From NCBI GenBank assembly GCA_025965395.1, contig JAOPXA010000008.1, positions 1 to 17,584 on the forward strand: DNA of 17,584 nt, in the 5' to 3' direction. Shown piece after piece: positions 1 to 6,508 of this stretch; position 1 is the stretch's first letter, and every line of letters starts with the position of its first letter. A program made the translations under genes and the position numbers. This stretch comes from Nocardioidaceae bacterium. GTDB taxonomy: Bacteria > Actinomycetota > Actinomycetes > Propionibacteriales > Nocardioidaceae. The notes under the pieces were generated by a model. It worked only from the letters and a program-made list of their open reading frames with translations. It had not been told where the DNA came from and ran no database searches.

Positions 1-97
1 CGTGGGCAAACTTGTTCACACGGGTCGAGCCGACGAGCCCGGCATGCGCCAGATCGTCGAAGACACCTACTTCGGTAACCGCGCCACCACCGTGTAG
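1..97 (+). CDS. C-terminal end of an unrecognised gene (5' truncated)
   Basis: An open frame enters from the left edge with its first full codon at base 2. It gives 31 residues ending DTYFGNRATTV before a TAG at 95-97. A strong hairpin follows within ten bases, and the next gene converges from the other strand, as expected for a real gene end. I do not recognise the family from so short a tail, and no catalytic motif is visible. It could belong to the same catabolic region, but nothing in these residues proves that. The call that it is coding rests on the position of its stop and the terminator. Confidence 0.5.
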   Translation, partial: VGKLVHTGRADEPGMRQIVEDTYFGNRATTV

Positions 98-103
98 GAG
101 ACA

Positions 104-138
104 CCGCGGGTTGAGCGAAACTTTCGCTCAACCTGCGG
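104..138. terminator. Palindromic bidirectional terminator between convergent genes
   Basis: The arms at 104-120 and 122-138 are complementary at 16 of 17 positions, the exception being a possible G-U pair. They surround a very short loop. The hairpin lies between the stop at 97 and the stop of the leftward flavoprotein gene at 147, where a terminator for both strands is expected. The stem ends in AAA/TTT at the loop, and no long U tract follows on either strand, so termination efficiency is uncertain. Confidence 0.65.
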
Positions 139-146
139 AATGCGCT

Positions 147-1124
147 TTAGGCGATGAGCTGGGCCTGCATGCCGCGGATGATGGCTTCGGCGTCATTCAT
201 GATCGTGTCGACGACTTCTTGGCAGCTGGCGACCTCGTGGATGAGGCCTTGGGCTTGGCTGGCCCACCACATACCGTCCTCCATGTTGCCCTTCTGGAGC
301 ACTTCCTCACGGCCGCGCAGGCCCGAGGCGAGATGAGCGACGTCAGCGAACGTCGCGCCGGGCTCACGCGAGAGGCGAGCGATCTCCTCGGAGATCGAGT
401 TGCGCGCCACGCGAGAGGTGTTGTTGAACTCGCGGAAAACGATCTGGGTGGCCAGTTCGTTGTTCTTGACGATCTGCTGCTTGACGTTCTCGTGCACGGG
501 TGCCTCGGTCGTGGCGATGAAACGCGTGCCCATGTTGACCGCCGAAGCGCCCAGAGCCAGTGCGGCCGCCAGCCCTTGGCCGTCAGCGATGCCGCCGCTG
601 GCGATCACGGGGATCGTCAGCTGGCGCACGGCTGCCGGGATGAGGATGAGTCCGGGAATGTCATCGTCACCGGGGTGGCCAGCGCACTCGAAGCCGTCGA
701 TGCTGATCGCGTCAACGCCAATCGACTCGGCCTTGATCGCGTGTCGCACCGAGGTGGCCTTGTGGATCACCTTGATGCCCGCGGCCTTGAAGGCCTCCAT
801 GTGAGGGGCGGGGTTGCTGCCTGCGGTCTCCACGATCTTGACGCCCGACTCGGCGATCACTTGGCGGTACTCGTCATACGGCACGGGGACGATGGTCGGC
901 AGGATCGTGAGATTGATCCCGAAAGGCTGGTCGGTCATGCTCTGGCACCGCTGGATCTCCTTGCTGAGCAGCTCCGGCGAGCCGGGCGTCAGCGCGGTGA
1001 GCAGACCTAGCGCGCCAGCATTGGCCACCGCGGCGATGAGGTCGGCGGTGCCGACACCCGTCATGCCTCCGCAGAGGATCGGGTGCTTGATGCCGAATGT
1101 CTCGGTGAACTCAGTTTTCAACAC
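147..1124 (-). CDS. Nitronate monooxygenase-like FMN-dependent oxidoreductase (NMO/2-nitropropane dioxygenase superfamily)
   Basis: This is a TIM-barrel flavoprotein of 325 residues, a normal length for the family. The N-terminal segment HPILCGGMTGVGT (14-26) and the FMN phosphate-binding part ASGGIADGQG (175-184) are visible. So are ALGASAVNMGTRF (190-202) and the family signature ECAGHPG (146-152), whose His150 is a candidate active-site residue. The GTG start at 1124 is chosen because GGGAGG lies seven bases upstream. The gene is the second of a leftward pair, 57 bases after the crotonase gene. In mycobacterial cholesterol ring degradation a protein of this superfamily (IpdC) acts on a CoA-thioester intermediate. 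In this setting a role as an acyl-CoA-acting flavin oxidoreductase is more likely than nitroalkane detoxification, but that is inference from context. Confidence 0.85.
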   Translation of the reverse strand: MLKTEFTETFGIKHPILCGGMTGVGTADLIAAVANAGALGLLTALTPGSPELLSKEIQRCQSMTDQPFGINLTILPTIVPVPYDEYRQVIAESGVKIVETAGSNPAPHMEAFKAAGIKVIHKATSVRHAIKAESIGVDAISIDGFECAGHPGDDDIPGLILIPAAVRQLTIPVIASGGIADGQGLAAALALGASAVNMGTRFIATTEAPVHENVKQQIVKNNELATQIVFREFNNTSRVARNSISEEIARLSREPGATFADVAHLASGLRGREEVLQKGNMEDGMWWASQAQGLIHEVASCQEVVDTIMNDAEAIIRGMQAQLIA

Positions 1125-1181
1125 GAAGGTGCCTCCCGGCGGTCTGGTCGGCCCGGATGTCGAGCCATGTGGTGCTGATGT

Positions 1182-1982
1182 CTAGGCGCCTGTCCAGCGA
1201 GGCGTGCGCTTCTCGGCGAAGGCGGCAGGCCCTTCCTTGGCGTCGGCGGTTGCCATCATGCGGTGATTGGCGTCGAGGTTCGCTTGCCATACGGCGGCGT
1301 CCCACTCGGTGTCGAGCGCCCACGCCTGATAGGCAAGCTTCTTGGTGGTCTGCACCGAGAGCGGCGCGTTGCTGGCGATCTTGATGGCCAGCGCGCGTGC
1401 GGTCGGGAGCAGGTCTTCGGCGGGAACGACATCGTTGACGAGTCCCCAACGCAGGGCTTCATCCGCGCTCATCCTGTCGCCCGTGAGGAGGTACCGCATA
1501 GCAACCCTCATGGGCATCTGACGTGGCAGGCGAATCGCACCGCCGCCGCCGGGGAAGATGCCGCGGGTGACCTCGGGCAGACCCAGGAACGCGGCTTCGC
1601 TGAGGATGGCCAGGTCGCACGCGAGCATGAGTTCCGTGCCGGCACCGAGGGCGAGTCCGTTGACGGCTGCGATGACGGGTTTGGCGACGAAGCGCTCTGA
1701 AAAGCCGAGCATCCCCCACTCGGGGTGCTCGGGAATGTCGACCGGATCTCCGGCGGCGATCGCTTTGAGGTCGACACCTGCGCAGAAGGCGCGGCCCGTG
1801 CCAGTGACGATGGCGACATGGCTGTCGGGGTCTGCCTCAAACGCGAAGAGCGCGGCCGAGAACTGAACGGCCATGTCGGACGAGATCGCATTCAGCGAAC
1901 CTGGACGGTTGAGGGTCATGGTAAAGATGCCGTCTGACTTCTCGACGATGACGACAGGCTCGGAAACCTCGGGGGTGCTCAC
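1182..1982 (-). CDS. Enoyl-CoA hydratase/crotonase with both catalytic glutamates
   Basis: This is a crotonase-fold protein of about 266 residues. It has the oxyanion-hole segment AFCAGVDLKA and the second one GLALGAGTEL. Aligned with rat mitochondrial enoyl-CoA hydratase, GTEL supplies the Glu144 equivalent and LPEV the Glu164 equivalent, so it is the only crotonase of the four here with the complete hydratase pair. The GTG at 1982 is preferred over an ATG at 2012. AAGGA sits seven bases before the GTG, whereas the ATG has no ribosome-binding site and lies inside the operator palindrome. It is the first gene of a leftward operon with the flavoprotein gene. A good promoter and a palindrome at the predicted start of transcription suggest repression in the absence of an inducer. 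A true hydratase is likely, but a ring-opening hydrolase of the EchA20 kind cannot be excluded. Confidence 0.88.
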   Translation of the reverse strand: MSTPEVSEPVVIVEKSDGIFTMTLNRPGSLNAISSDMAVQFSAALFAFEADPDSHVAIVTGTGRAFCAGVDLKAIAAGDPVDIPEHPEWGMLGFSERFVAKPVIAAVNGLALGAGTELMLACDLAILSEAAFLGLPEVTRGIFPGGGGAIRLPRQMPMRVAMRYLLTGDRMSADEALRWGLVNDVVPAEDLLPTARALAIKIASNAPLSVQTTKKLAYQAWALDTEWDAAVWQANLDANHRMMATADAKEGPAAFAEKRTPRWTGA

Positions 1983-2010
1983 GGCGGTGTCCTTCGCTTG
2001 ATCAGATTGC

Positions 2011-2028
2011 ATACATTTACGTATATGT
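2011..2028. promoter_or_regulatory. Palindromic operator candidate at the crotonase transcription start
   Basis: ACATTTACGTATATGT (2013-2028) is an imperfect 16-bp palindrome centred on ACGT with one mismatched pair per half. It lies just downstream of the predicted -10 element of the leftward crotonase gene, over the expected transcription start near 2025, the classic place for a repressor. A related but two-base shorter element occurs at 11505-11520. Which regulator binds is unknown. Confidence 0.55.
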
Positions 2029-2031
2029 CTG

Positions 2032-2061
2032 ACTATAGCGCGCGTCTGCGCCGGAGTTCAA
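2032..2061 (-). promoter_or_regulatory. Sigma70-type promoter for the crotonase/flavoprotein operon
   Basis: On the minus strand TTGAAC (2061-2056) and TATAGT (2037-2032) are separated by 18 bases. Both match the housekeeping -35 and -10 consensus at five of six positions. Transcription would begin near 2025, giving a leader of about 43 bases before the GTG at 1982. Confidence 0.6.
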
Positions 2062-2139
2062 TGCTTCGGAATTCCCTGAACCCGGTATAGATAGATCATT
2101 TGATACTTTGAGACCGATCGCCCACAGAAACGAGTCCGC

Positions 2140-3732
2140 ATGAGGTACGACCTAGAGTTCGTCAACATCCCAAACTCCATCCATCAGGTAAGCGCGAAGT
2201 ATGCCGACATGCTCGCGATTGTCGATGATGGTCTGGAGTGGGACTACGCGGAACTGGACCGGCAGATGCTCCGTGCGATTCGCGCAGCGATGGCCTGGGG
2301 GATCAAGCCGGGAGACCGGATTGGGGTCTACTCCACCAACTCCGCGCGCTTCATCCTGGCGGCTCTGGCGATCCAGGGCGCGGGCGGGATCATGATCCCG
2401 CTCAACACGCGATTCAAGCCGGACGAGATTGCCTACATCCTTGAGCGCGGCGGTGCGAGCGGGCTCATCGCCGAGGCTCCGCTCCAGGGTCGACACTATG
2501 TAGAAGCCCTCCGCGAGTCCGCGCCCGACCTCGAAGCCATCAAGCACGTCATCACGATTGACGACCTTGATCTCGAAGACTGCACCACGTGGACCGACTT
2601 CCTGGCGCTGTCCGACCAGGTTTCTGAGGCGGACGCGTTGGCCTCGATCGAAGCGATCAAGCCCGACGACGTGTCAGATGTCCTGTTCACCTCCGGCACC
2701 ACGGGATACCCCAAAGGGGTGCCGTTCACGCACGCCCAGTCTCTCCGTGGCTATGGCGATATTGGGACGCGTTTCGGCTATGGCGCCGGCGACAAGCTGT
2801 TGCTCATACCGCCGTTCTTCCACGCGCTTGGCTACAAATCCGGTTGGTTCGCCGCGCTGCTCAAGGGGTCGGTCGTCCTGCCGGAGAGGGTCTTCGACTC
2901 GCTGCACATGATCGAGCGCATCCAGAACGAAAAGGTCACGATGATGATCGGGCCGCCCACCGTGTTCAACGACTTGCTCAACATGGCGAACCGCGACGAC
3001 TTCGACATCTCTTCGCTGCGTCTGGTGATCCCCGCTTCCTCGAACGTCTCCAACGAGTTGATGGTGCGCATGCGCGAAGAGCTCGGCATCGCCCATGTCA
3101 TCACGGGGTACGGACTCACCGAGGCGAGCGCGTCGGTCAGTTGTGTGAGCTTCGACGACGATCCAGCAGTCGCGGGCGACTCGAGCGGCCGTCCGCTCCC
3201 GGGTGTGGAGGTCACGGTCGTCGACGAACTCGGCAACCCCGTCCCGACTGGTGAGAAGGGTGAACTCCTCGTCAGCGGCTACGTGGTGATGAGCGGCTAC
3301 TGGGACGATCCGAACGCGACGGCCGAAACGATCGATCCTCAAGGGCGTCTCCGCACGGGAGACATCGGCACCGTCGACGCGAACGGCTTCGTCCGCGTTA
3401 CTGGGCGGAAGAAGGACATCATCATCGTGGGCGGATTCAACGCCTACCCGGCAGAGATAGAGCGGGTCCTCATGCAGTACCCCGGAATCGCTGAGGTGGC
3501 CGTCGTCGGCGTGCCCGACGAGCGCATGGGAGAGGTCGTATGCGCCTTCGTCGTCGAGCTTCCCGGTCAGCCGCTGGACCGCGAAGCGTTGGTCGTGTGG
3601 GCCAAGGACAAGATGGCCAACTTCAAGGTGCCGCGCTACGTCGAAATCCTGAGCGCGTTGCCCAAGAACCCCAGCATGAAGGTGCTCAAGAACGAACTGC
3701 GTGAGCTCGGTGCCAAAAGCACGCAAGGTTAG
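2140..3732 (+). CDS. Acyl-CoA synthetase (AMP-forming, FadD/ANL superfamily)
   Basis: This 530-residue enzyme would activate a carboxylic acid to its CoA thioester through an acyl-adenylate. All the landmarks are present: the P-loop TSGTTGYPKG (184-193), the adenine-binding motif YGLTEAS (324-330), RTGD (405-408), and the hinge VTGRKKDIIIVGGFNAYPAE. The C-terminal catalytic lysine is Lys514 in NPSMKVLK. The residue before that lysine is Met, where the family usually has Gly. The length fits mid- to large-substrate members such as FadD3, the synthetase for the steroid ring fragment HIP, but motifs alone do not define the substrate. The ATG at 2140 has only a weak purine stretch upstream. The gene diverges from the crotonase operon across about 155 bases and is followed by a regulator gene. 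I see no convincing promoter for it. Confidence 0.9.
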   Translation: MRYDLEFVNIPNSIHQVSAKYADMLAIVDDGLEWDYAELDRQMLRAIRAAMAWGIKPGDRIGVYSTNSARFILAALAIQGAGGIMIPLNTRFKPDEIAYILERGGASGLIAEAPLQGRHYVEALRESAPDLEAIKHVITIDDLDLEDCTTWTDFLALSDQVSEADALASIEAIKPDDVSDVLFTSGTTGYPKGVPFTHAQSLRGYGDIGTRFGYGAGDKLLLIPPFFHALGYKSGWFAALLKGSVVLPERVFDSLHMIERIQNEKVTMMIGPPTVFNDLLNMANRDDFDISSLRLVIPASSNVSNELMVRMREELGIAHVITGYGLTEASASVSCVSFDDDPAVAGDSSGRPLPGVEVTVVDELGNPVPTGEKGELLVSGYVVMSGYWDDPNATAETIDPQGRLRTGDIGTVDANGFVRVTGRKKDIIIVGGFNAYPAEIERVLMQYPGIAEVAVVGVPDERMGEVVCAFVVELPGQPLDREALVVWAKDKMANFKVPRYVEILSALPKNPSMKVLKNELRELGAKSTQG

Positions 3733-3812
3733 GCGGCGACCGTGAGGCCGTATGAGAGTCTGTCCTCCATGCGTGCGCTTGCTTGGTTGCCCTTGATCCC
3801 GGGATCTCGCCC

Positions 3813-4703
3813 GTGAGCAAGCCATCCGAGCCGACCAAACGGGTCATCGCTTTGCTGGAGCTTCTCGCGCAGCATCCCGACGACGGATTTTCGCTCGCTC
3901 ATCTCAGCCGGGAGCTCGAGATCAGCAAGTCGACGCTGCACGCGATCACCAACACGCTGGTCGAGGCTGGCTTTATGTTGCGGGGCACATCTGATCTGCG
4001 TCTCAGCCTCGGTCCGGCACTCATACCGCTGGGGCATGCGGCGCTCGGCAAGCAGGCTCCCTACATCGAGGCCGCGCGGCCGGCCATGCGCGCGCTCGCC
4101 CAGGAGCTTGGTTCGCACTGCGTCGTCACCGTGGCCGTCGAGGAACGCATGTACATCGCGGCGTCGGAGGGCAATCCCAAGCGGATCGTCACGACCTTCC
4201 ATGACGGCCAGATGCGACAACCCATCATTCCTCCGTTCGGCAGCGTCTTCATTGCTTGGCGGGATCCGGGCGAGATCGATGCATGGCTTGATCGGGCAAC
4301 GCACCTCCTGGATCCGCTCGAGCGCGCCTACTACCAGAGCACGCTCGACCGGTTTCGCAAGACAGGATTCGCCGCTGCGGCGCGCCTGAATGCGTCAGCC
4401 CGCATTGAGACTGCGCTCGAGGAAGCCGGCTCTGCCGCAGATGCGGCAGAGGATCCTCGGCGCGTGATCAACGAGCTGTTGGAAGACATGCGTGCTGACA
4501 ACTACCTCATGCCCGATGTCGGTGACACGGTCAGAGACGTCGACTGGATCGCCGCACCCGTGTTCGACGATCGCGACCAGGTGATCATGGCTCTGACTCT
4601 TACCAACTTCCAGGCCCCCATGACGGCGCAGGAAATCCAATCGACCGGCGACCGCCTGAAGGCTGTCGCTCGCGACGCTACCGACCAGGTCCGAGGCACC
4701 TAA
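3813..4703 (+). CDS. IclR-family transcriptional regulator
   Basis: The protein of about 296 residues has an N-terminal winged helix-turn-helix (roughly residues 8-60, recognition helix around SKSTLHAITNTLVEAGF). A C-terminal ligand-binding domain follows, containing the usual PFGSVFIAW-like segment. IclR proteins commonly control aromatic and acyl-CoA catabolic operons in response to a pathway intermediate, acting either way. The GTG at 3813 is preferred because it leaves a normal short leader before the helix-turn-helix. A TTG 30 bases upstream (3783) is an alternative, and neither has a strong ribosome-binding site. The gene lies 80 bases after the synthetase gene on the same strand and could be co-transcribed with it. 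Its targets are likely among the neighbouring promoters, but no site can be assigned to it. A large inverted-repeat structure begins just after its stop codon. Confidence 0.88.
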   Translation: MSKPSEPTKRVIALLELLAQHPDDGFSLAHLSRELEISKSTLHAITNTLVEAGFMLRGTSDLRLSLGPALIPLGHAALGKQAPYIEAARPAMRALAQELGSHCVVTVAVEERMYIAASEGNPKRIVTTFHDGQMRQPIIPPFGSVFIAWRDPGEIDAWLDRATHLLDPLERAYYQSTLDRFRKTGFAAAARLNASARIETALEEAGSAADAAEDPRRVINELLEDMRADNYLMPDVGDTVRDVDWIAAPVFDDRDQVIMALTLTNFQAPMTAQEIQSTGDRLKAVARDATDQVRGT

Positions 4704-4708
4704 CCGCG

Positions 4709-4845
4709 ATCCGTACGCAAGGACCCGCTCATCCGTACGCAAGGAGGCGGTCATCCGTACGAAACTCGTGCCGTCGCTGGCCACGTGTTTGGATCGCTGC
4801 CTCCTTGCGTACGGATGACGGGGTTTTTGCGTACGGATGAGCGGG
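4709..4845. repeat. Cluster of five ATCCGTACG-type repeats forming two overlapping perfect inverted repeats
   Basis: The core ATCCGTACG occurs three times in direct orientation (starting 4709, 4731 and 4753) and twice inverted (4809-4817 and 4831-4839). Two long perfect stems can form. One pairs 4729-4748 with 4799-4818 (20 bp). The other pairs 4724-4742 with 4827-4845 (19 bp). They share bases 4729-4742 and therefore exclude each other. The cluster starts six bases after the IclR stop codon and ends before the monooxygenase promoter. It is not a CRISPR array: spacing and orientation are irregular. It may be a mobile intergenic palindrome, an elaborate terminator, or both. Confidence 0.8.
4729..4828 (+). 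terminator. Terminator candidate downstream of the IclR gene
   Basis: The 20-bp stem (4729-4748 with 4799-4818) is followed after five bases, CGGGG, by TTTTT (4824-4828). That resembles a Rho-independent terminator for transcripts leaving the IclR gene. The loop is long, about 50 bases, which is unusual. The competing 19-bp stem uses the last two T of the run in its right arm, so pairing choice could change termination. Confidence 0.45.
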
Positions 4846-4872
4846 GAACCACATGCAGGTGCGGTGCATTTT

Positions 4873-4929
4873 ATTCGTATAAATGGTTCACTTGACAACT
4901 GTGCCGTGGGTCACAATACTTGTACGAAT
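4873..4929. promoter_or_regulatory. Inverted repeat flanking the monooxygenase promoter
   Basis: ATTCGTATAA (4873-4882) and TTGTACGAAT (4920-4929) are inverted copies with nine of ten positions matching. They bracket the -35 and -10 elements. The half-sites are about 47 bp apart, between four and five helical turns, a geometry that would allow one regulator dimer at each side or a small DNA loop. Their assignment as operators is inference. Confidence 0.4.
4892..4920 (+). promoter_or_regulatory. Sigma70-type promoter for the monooxygenase gene
   Basis: TTGACA (4892-4897), a perfect -35 hexamer, is followed after 17 bases by AATACT (4915-4920). Transcription would start near 4927, giving a 5' leader of about 105 bases before the GTG at 5032. 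This promoter lies downstream of a possible upstream ATG at 4837, which argues against that longer reading of the gene. Confidence 0.6.
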
Positions 4930-4942
4930 AGACGAACGACCA

Positions 4943-4956
4943 TTCGAATATTCGAA
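4943..4956. promoter_or_regulatory. Perfect 14-bp palindrome in the monooxygenase leader
   Basis: TTCGAATATTCGAA is a perfect palindrome about 16 to 29 bases downstream of the predicted transcription start. CGAAT-type units also occur at 4873, 4925 and 4933, so the leader and promoter carry a small array of related half-sites. A repressor or activator site is likely. The regulator is not identified, and the neighbouring IclR and GntR genes are both candidates. Confidence 0.5.
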
Positions 4957-5031
4957 CAACCAGGTGCAAGGGTGACGTTCCCCCGCATGGCCCTCGTCTT
5001 CGGTAGCACAACTCCTGAGGAGGAATCCAGA

Positions 5032-6426
5032 GTGAGCCTGCAATCATCTGAGCGCACCGACCTGCGCGTCTGCATCATCGGTGCCGGTCTCGGCGGCGTC
5101 ACCACTGCTGTCCAGCTTCGCAAGAAGGGCATCGATCAGGTCACTCTCTTCGAGTCCACGCAGGAGATCGGCGGAGCCTGGCAGCAGGATGCGTTCCTCG
5201 ATCCAGAAGCCACGCTTGCGCACAAACACGTGACCTCGCTGGTCGATGAGCACGACATCCGGCCGCTGATTCGGTTTGGTCGGACCGTTTCGCGAGTGGT
5301 GTGGGATGAGTCGAGCCATCAGTACGCAGTGACCCTTGCGAGCGGCGAGACGTTCACGTTCGACATCGTTGTCAGCGCGGTCGGGATCCTCAATGCCCCC
5401 AAGATTCCGGCCTGGAAGGGGCTGGAGAGCTTTGCAGGACCAATCTTCCATGCCGCAGACTGGGACCACAGCAACCATGTCGCTGGCAAGCGCGTCGCCG
5501 TGGTCGGCACGGGCTCGACGGGCAGCCAGCTCACCATCGCGCTCGCCCCACAGGTTGCGCACCTCCACGTGTTCCAGCGCGACCCGGGATGGATGATTCC
5601 GCAGACTGACGAGGAAGGCATCTGGGGCGATCAGACGATCCTGCGTGATTCGGTAGCCAATCAGAGGGCACAGGCGCTGGCCTCGGCGCGCATCGACTCC
5701 GTGCTCGCAGGGCGTCCCGACCTCCGGGCGGCCGTGACACCGACCCACCCCTTCCTAGGCAAGATGCCGGTACGCGCCGATGGCTTCTATGAGACTCTGC
5801 TGCGCGACAACGTCACGCTCGTTCCTCATGCGGTCGCGTCGATCACTCCGAAGGGAGTCGTTGACGTCGAGGACGAGCTCCACGAGGTCGACGTGGTCGT
5901 CCTTGCGACCGGATTCAAGCTCGCCGACTACCTGGGCAATCTTGACGTCATCGGCAGAAATGGTCGGTCGCTCCAGGACCGCTGGGCGGGAGAGCCTGAG
6001 GCGTTCCTCGGCATGAGCGTCCCTGGATTCCCGAACTTCTACATGGTCGACGGCCCCAACACGTTCATGGGCACCGAGACGCTCCAGCTCTCGATCCAGG
6101 CTGACTACATTGCCAAGGACGTCAAGCGGATGTCCCGGACAGGCATCACCTCGATCGAGGTGCGCGAGAGCTTCCACGCAAAGTACAACGACTGGCTCCA
6201 AGATCGCCTCGACAAGACGGTCTGGGCGACCACGGACAACCCCCTTCAGTCGCCTTCGGGCAAGCTCGTGGTCCCGTTTCCGGGTTCGGTCATCTCGTAC
6301 GAAGCGATGGCGCGCACGATGCGACGAAGCTCCGCGCTGGCGCGCACCCTCGATCGATCCGCTTCGATGGATTCCCTCATCGAGGGGCTCACGCAGGCCG
6401 ATCTGGTGAGTTCCGGACGCCGGTAG
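5032..6426 (+). CDS. Flavin-containing/Baeyer-Villiger monooxygenase-like protein with non-canonical active site
   Basis: The 464-residue flavoprotein has an FAD-binding GAGLGG (17-22) with the ribose-binding Glu41, and an NADPH-binding GTGSTG (159-164). It also has ATGF (292-295) and a complete Baeyer-Villiger fingerprint FAGPIFHAADWD (134-145). The family oxygenates ketones to esters or lactones with NADPH and O2. Two landmarks are missing. After GGAW (47-50), about 28 residues that normally hold the NxYPGxxxD segment are absent. The conserved Lys-Arg before the GYY-like motif is Lys244-Met245. The GTG at 5032 is chosen because AGGAGG lies eight bases upstream; a longer reading from 4837 would start before the promoter. 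The gene stands alone under its own promoter between two regulator genes. It may be a diverged subfamily or an altered enzyme; substrate unknown. Confidence 0.85.
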   Translation: MSLQSSERTDLRVCIIGAGLGGVTTAVQLRKKGIDQVTLFESTQEIGGAWQQDAFLDPEATLAHKHVTSLVDEHDIRPLIRFGRTVSRVVWDESSHQYAVTLASGETFTFDIVVSAVGILNAPKIPAWKGLESFAGPIFHAADWDHSNHVAGKRVAVVGTGSTGSQLTIALAPQVAHLHVFQRDPGWMIPQTDEEGIWGDQTILRDSVANQRAQALASARIDSVLAGRPDLRAAVTPTHPFLGKMPVRADGFYETLLRDNVTLVPHAVASITPKGVVDVEDELHEVDVVVLATGFKLADYLGNLDVIGRNGRSLQDRWAGEPEAFLGMSVPGFPNFYMVDGPNTFMGTETLQLSIQADYIAKDVKRMSRTGITSIEVRESFHAKYNDWLQDRLDKTVWATTDNPLQSPSGKLVVPFPGSVISYEAMARTMRRSSALARTLDRSASMDSLIEGLTQADLVSSGRR

Positions 6427-6441
6427 CGGCGCCTTCGCCGC
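6426..6441 (+). terminator. Small hairpin after the monooxygenase stop codon
   Basis: GCGGCG and CGCCGC form a 6-bp stem with loop CCTT, starting at the last base of the stop codon. A short T run, TTTT, appears only about 14 bases later. This is a weak terminator candidate. Confidence 0.3.
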
Positions 6442-6479
6442 GCGACGCCTAGCCGTTTTGGGGCATTCACCGGTCCATC

Positions 6480-6496
6480 AGTGTGCTTAGTACACT
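6480..6496. promoter_or_regulatory. Probable autoregulatory operator of the GntR gene, overlapping its -10 element
   Basis: AGTGTGCTTAGTACACT is a 17-bp palindrome with seven of eight pairs matching. The half-site GTGT...ACAC resembles the TGT/ACA-type sites of FadR-subfamily GntR regulators. A possible -10 hexamer, TACACT (6491-6496), lies inside it, so binding would block RNA polymerase. No convincing -35 is seen. The operator ends 12 bases before the ATG, which implies a leaderless or nearly leaderless transcript. Confidence 0.6.
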
Positions 6497-6508
6497 ACGA
6501 TTACCAAG

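Noticed and set aside
12..1010. 332-residue plus-strand open frame at the left edge
   Set aside because: It overlaps the flavoprotein gene, which carries clear FMN motifs on the minus strand, and has shadow-like composition.
2080..2107. Promoter for the acyl-CoA synthetase using GATACT (2102-2107) or TATAGA (2086-2091) as -10
   Set aside because: No acceptable -35 hexamer lies at the right distance for either, so I did not annotate it.
2674..3825. 383-residue minus-strand open frame opposite the acyl-CoA synthetase
   Set aside because: Its composition is typical of antisense reading of a GC-rich gene. The plus-strand gene has all its family motifs.
4709..4845. CRISPR array
   Set aside because: The repeats are short, differ in orientation and spacing, and there are no uniform spacers or cas genes.
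4837..5031. Longer monooxygenase reading from an ATG at 4837 (65 extra residues)
   Set aside because: That ATG lies inside the inverted repeat and upstream of the TTGACA promoter. The extra residues match no family feature, and the GTG at 5032 has an ideal AGGAGG.
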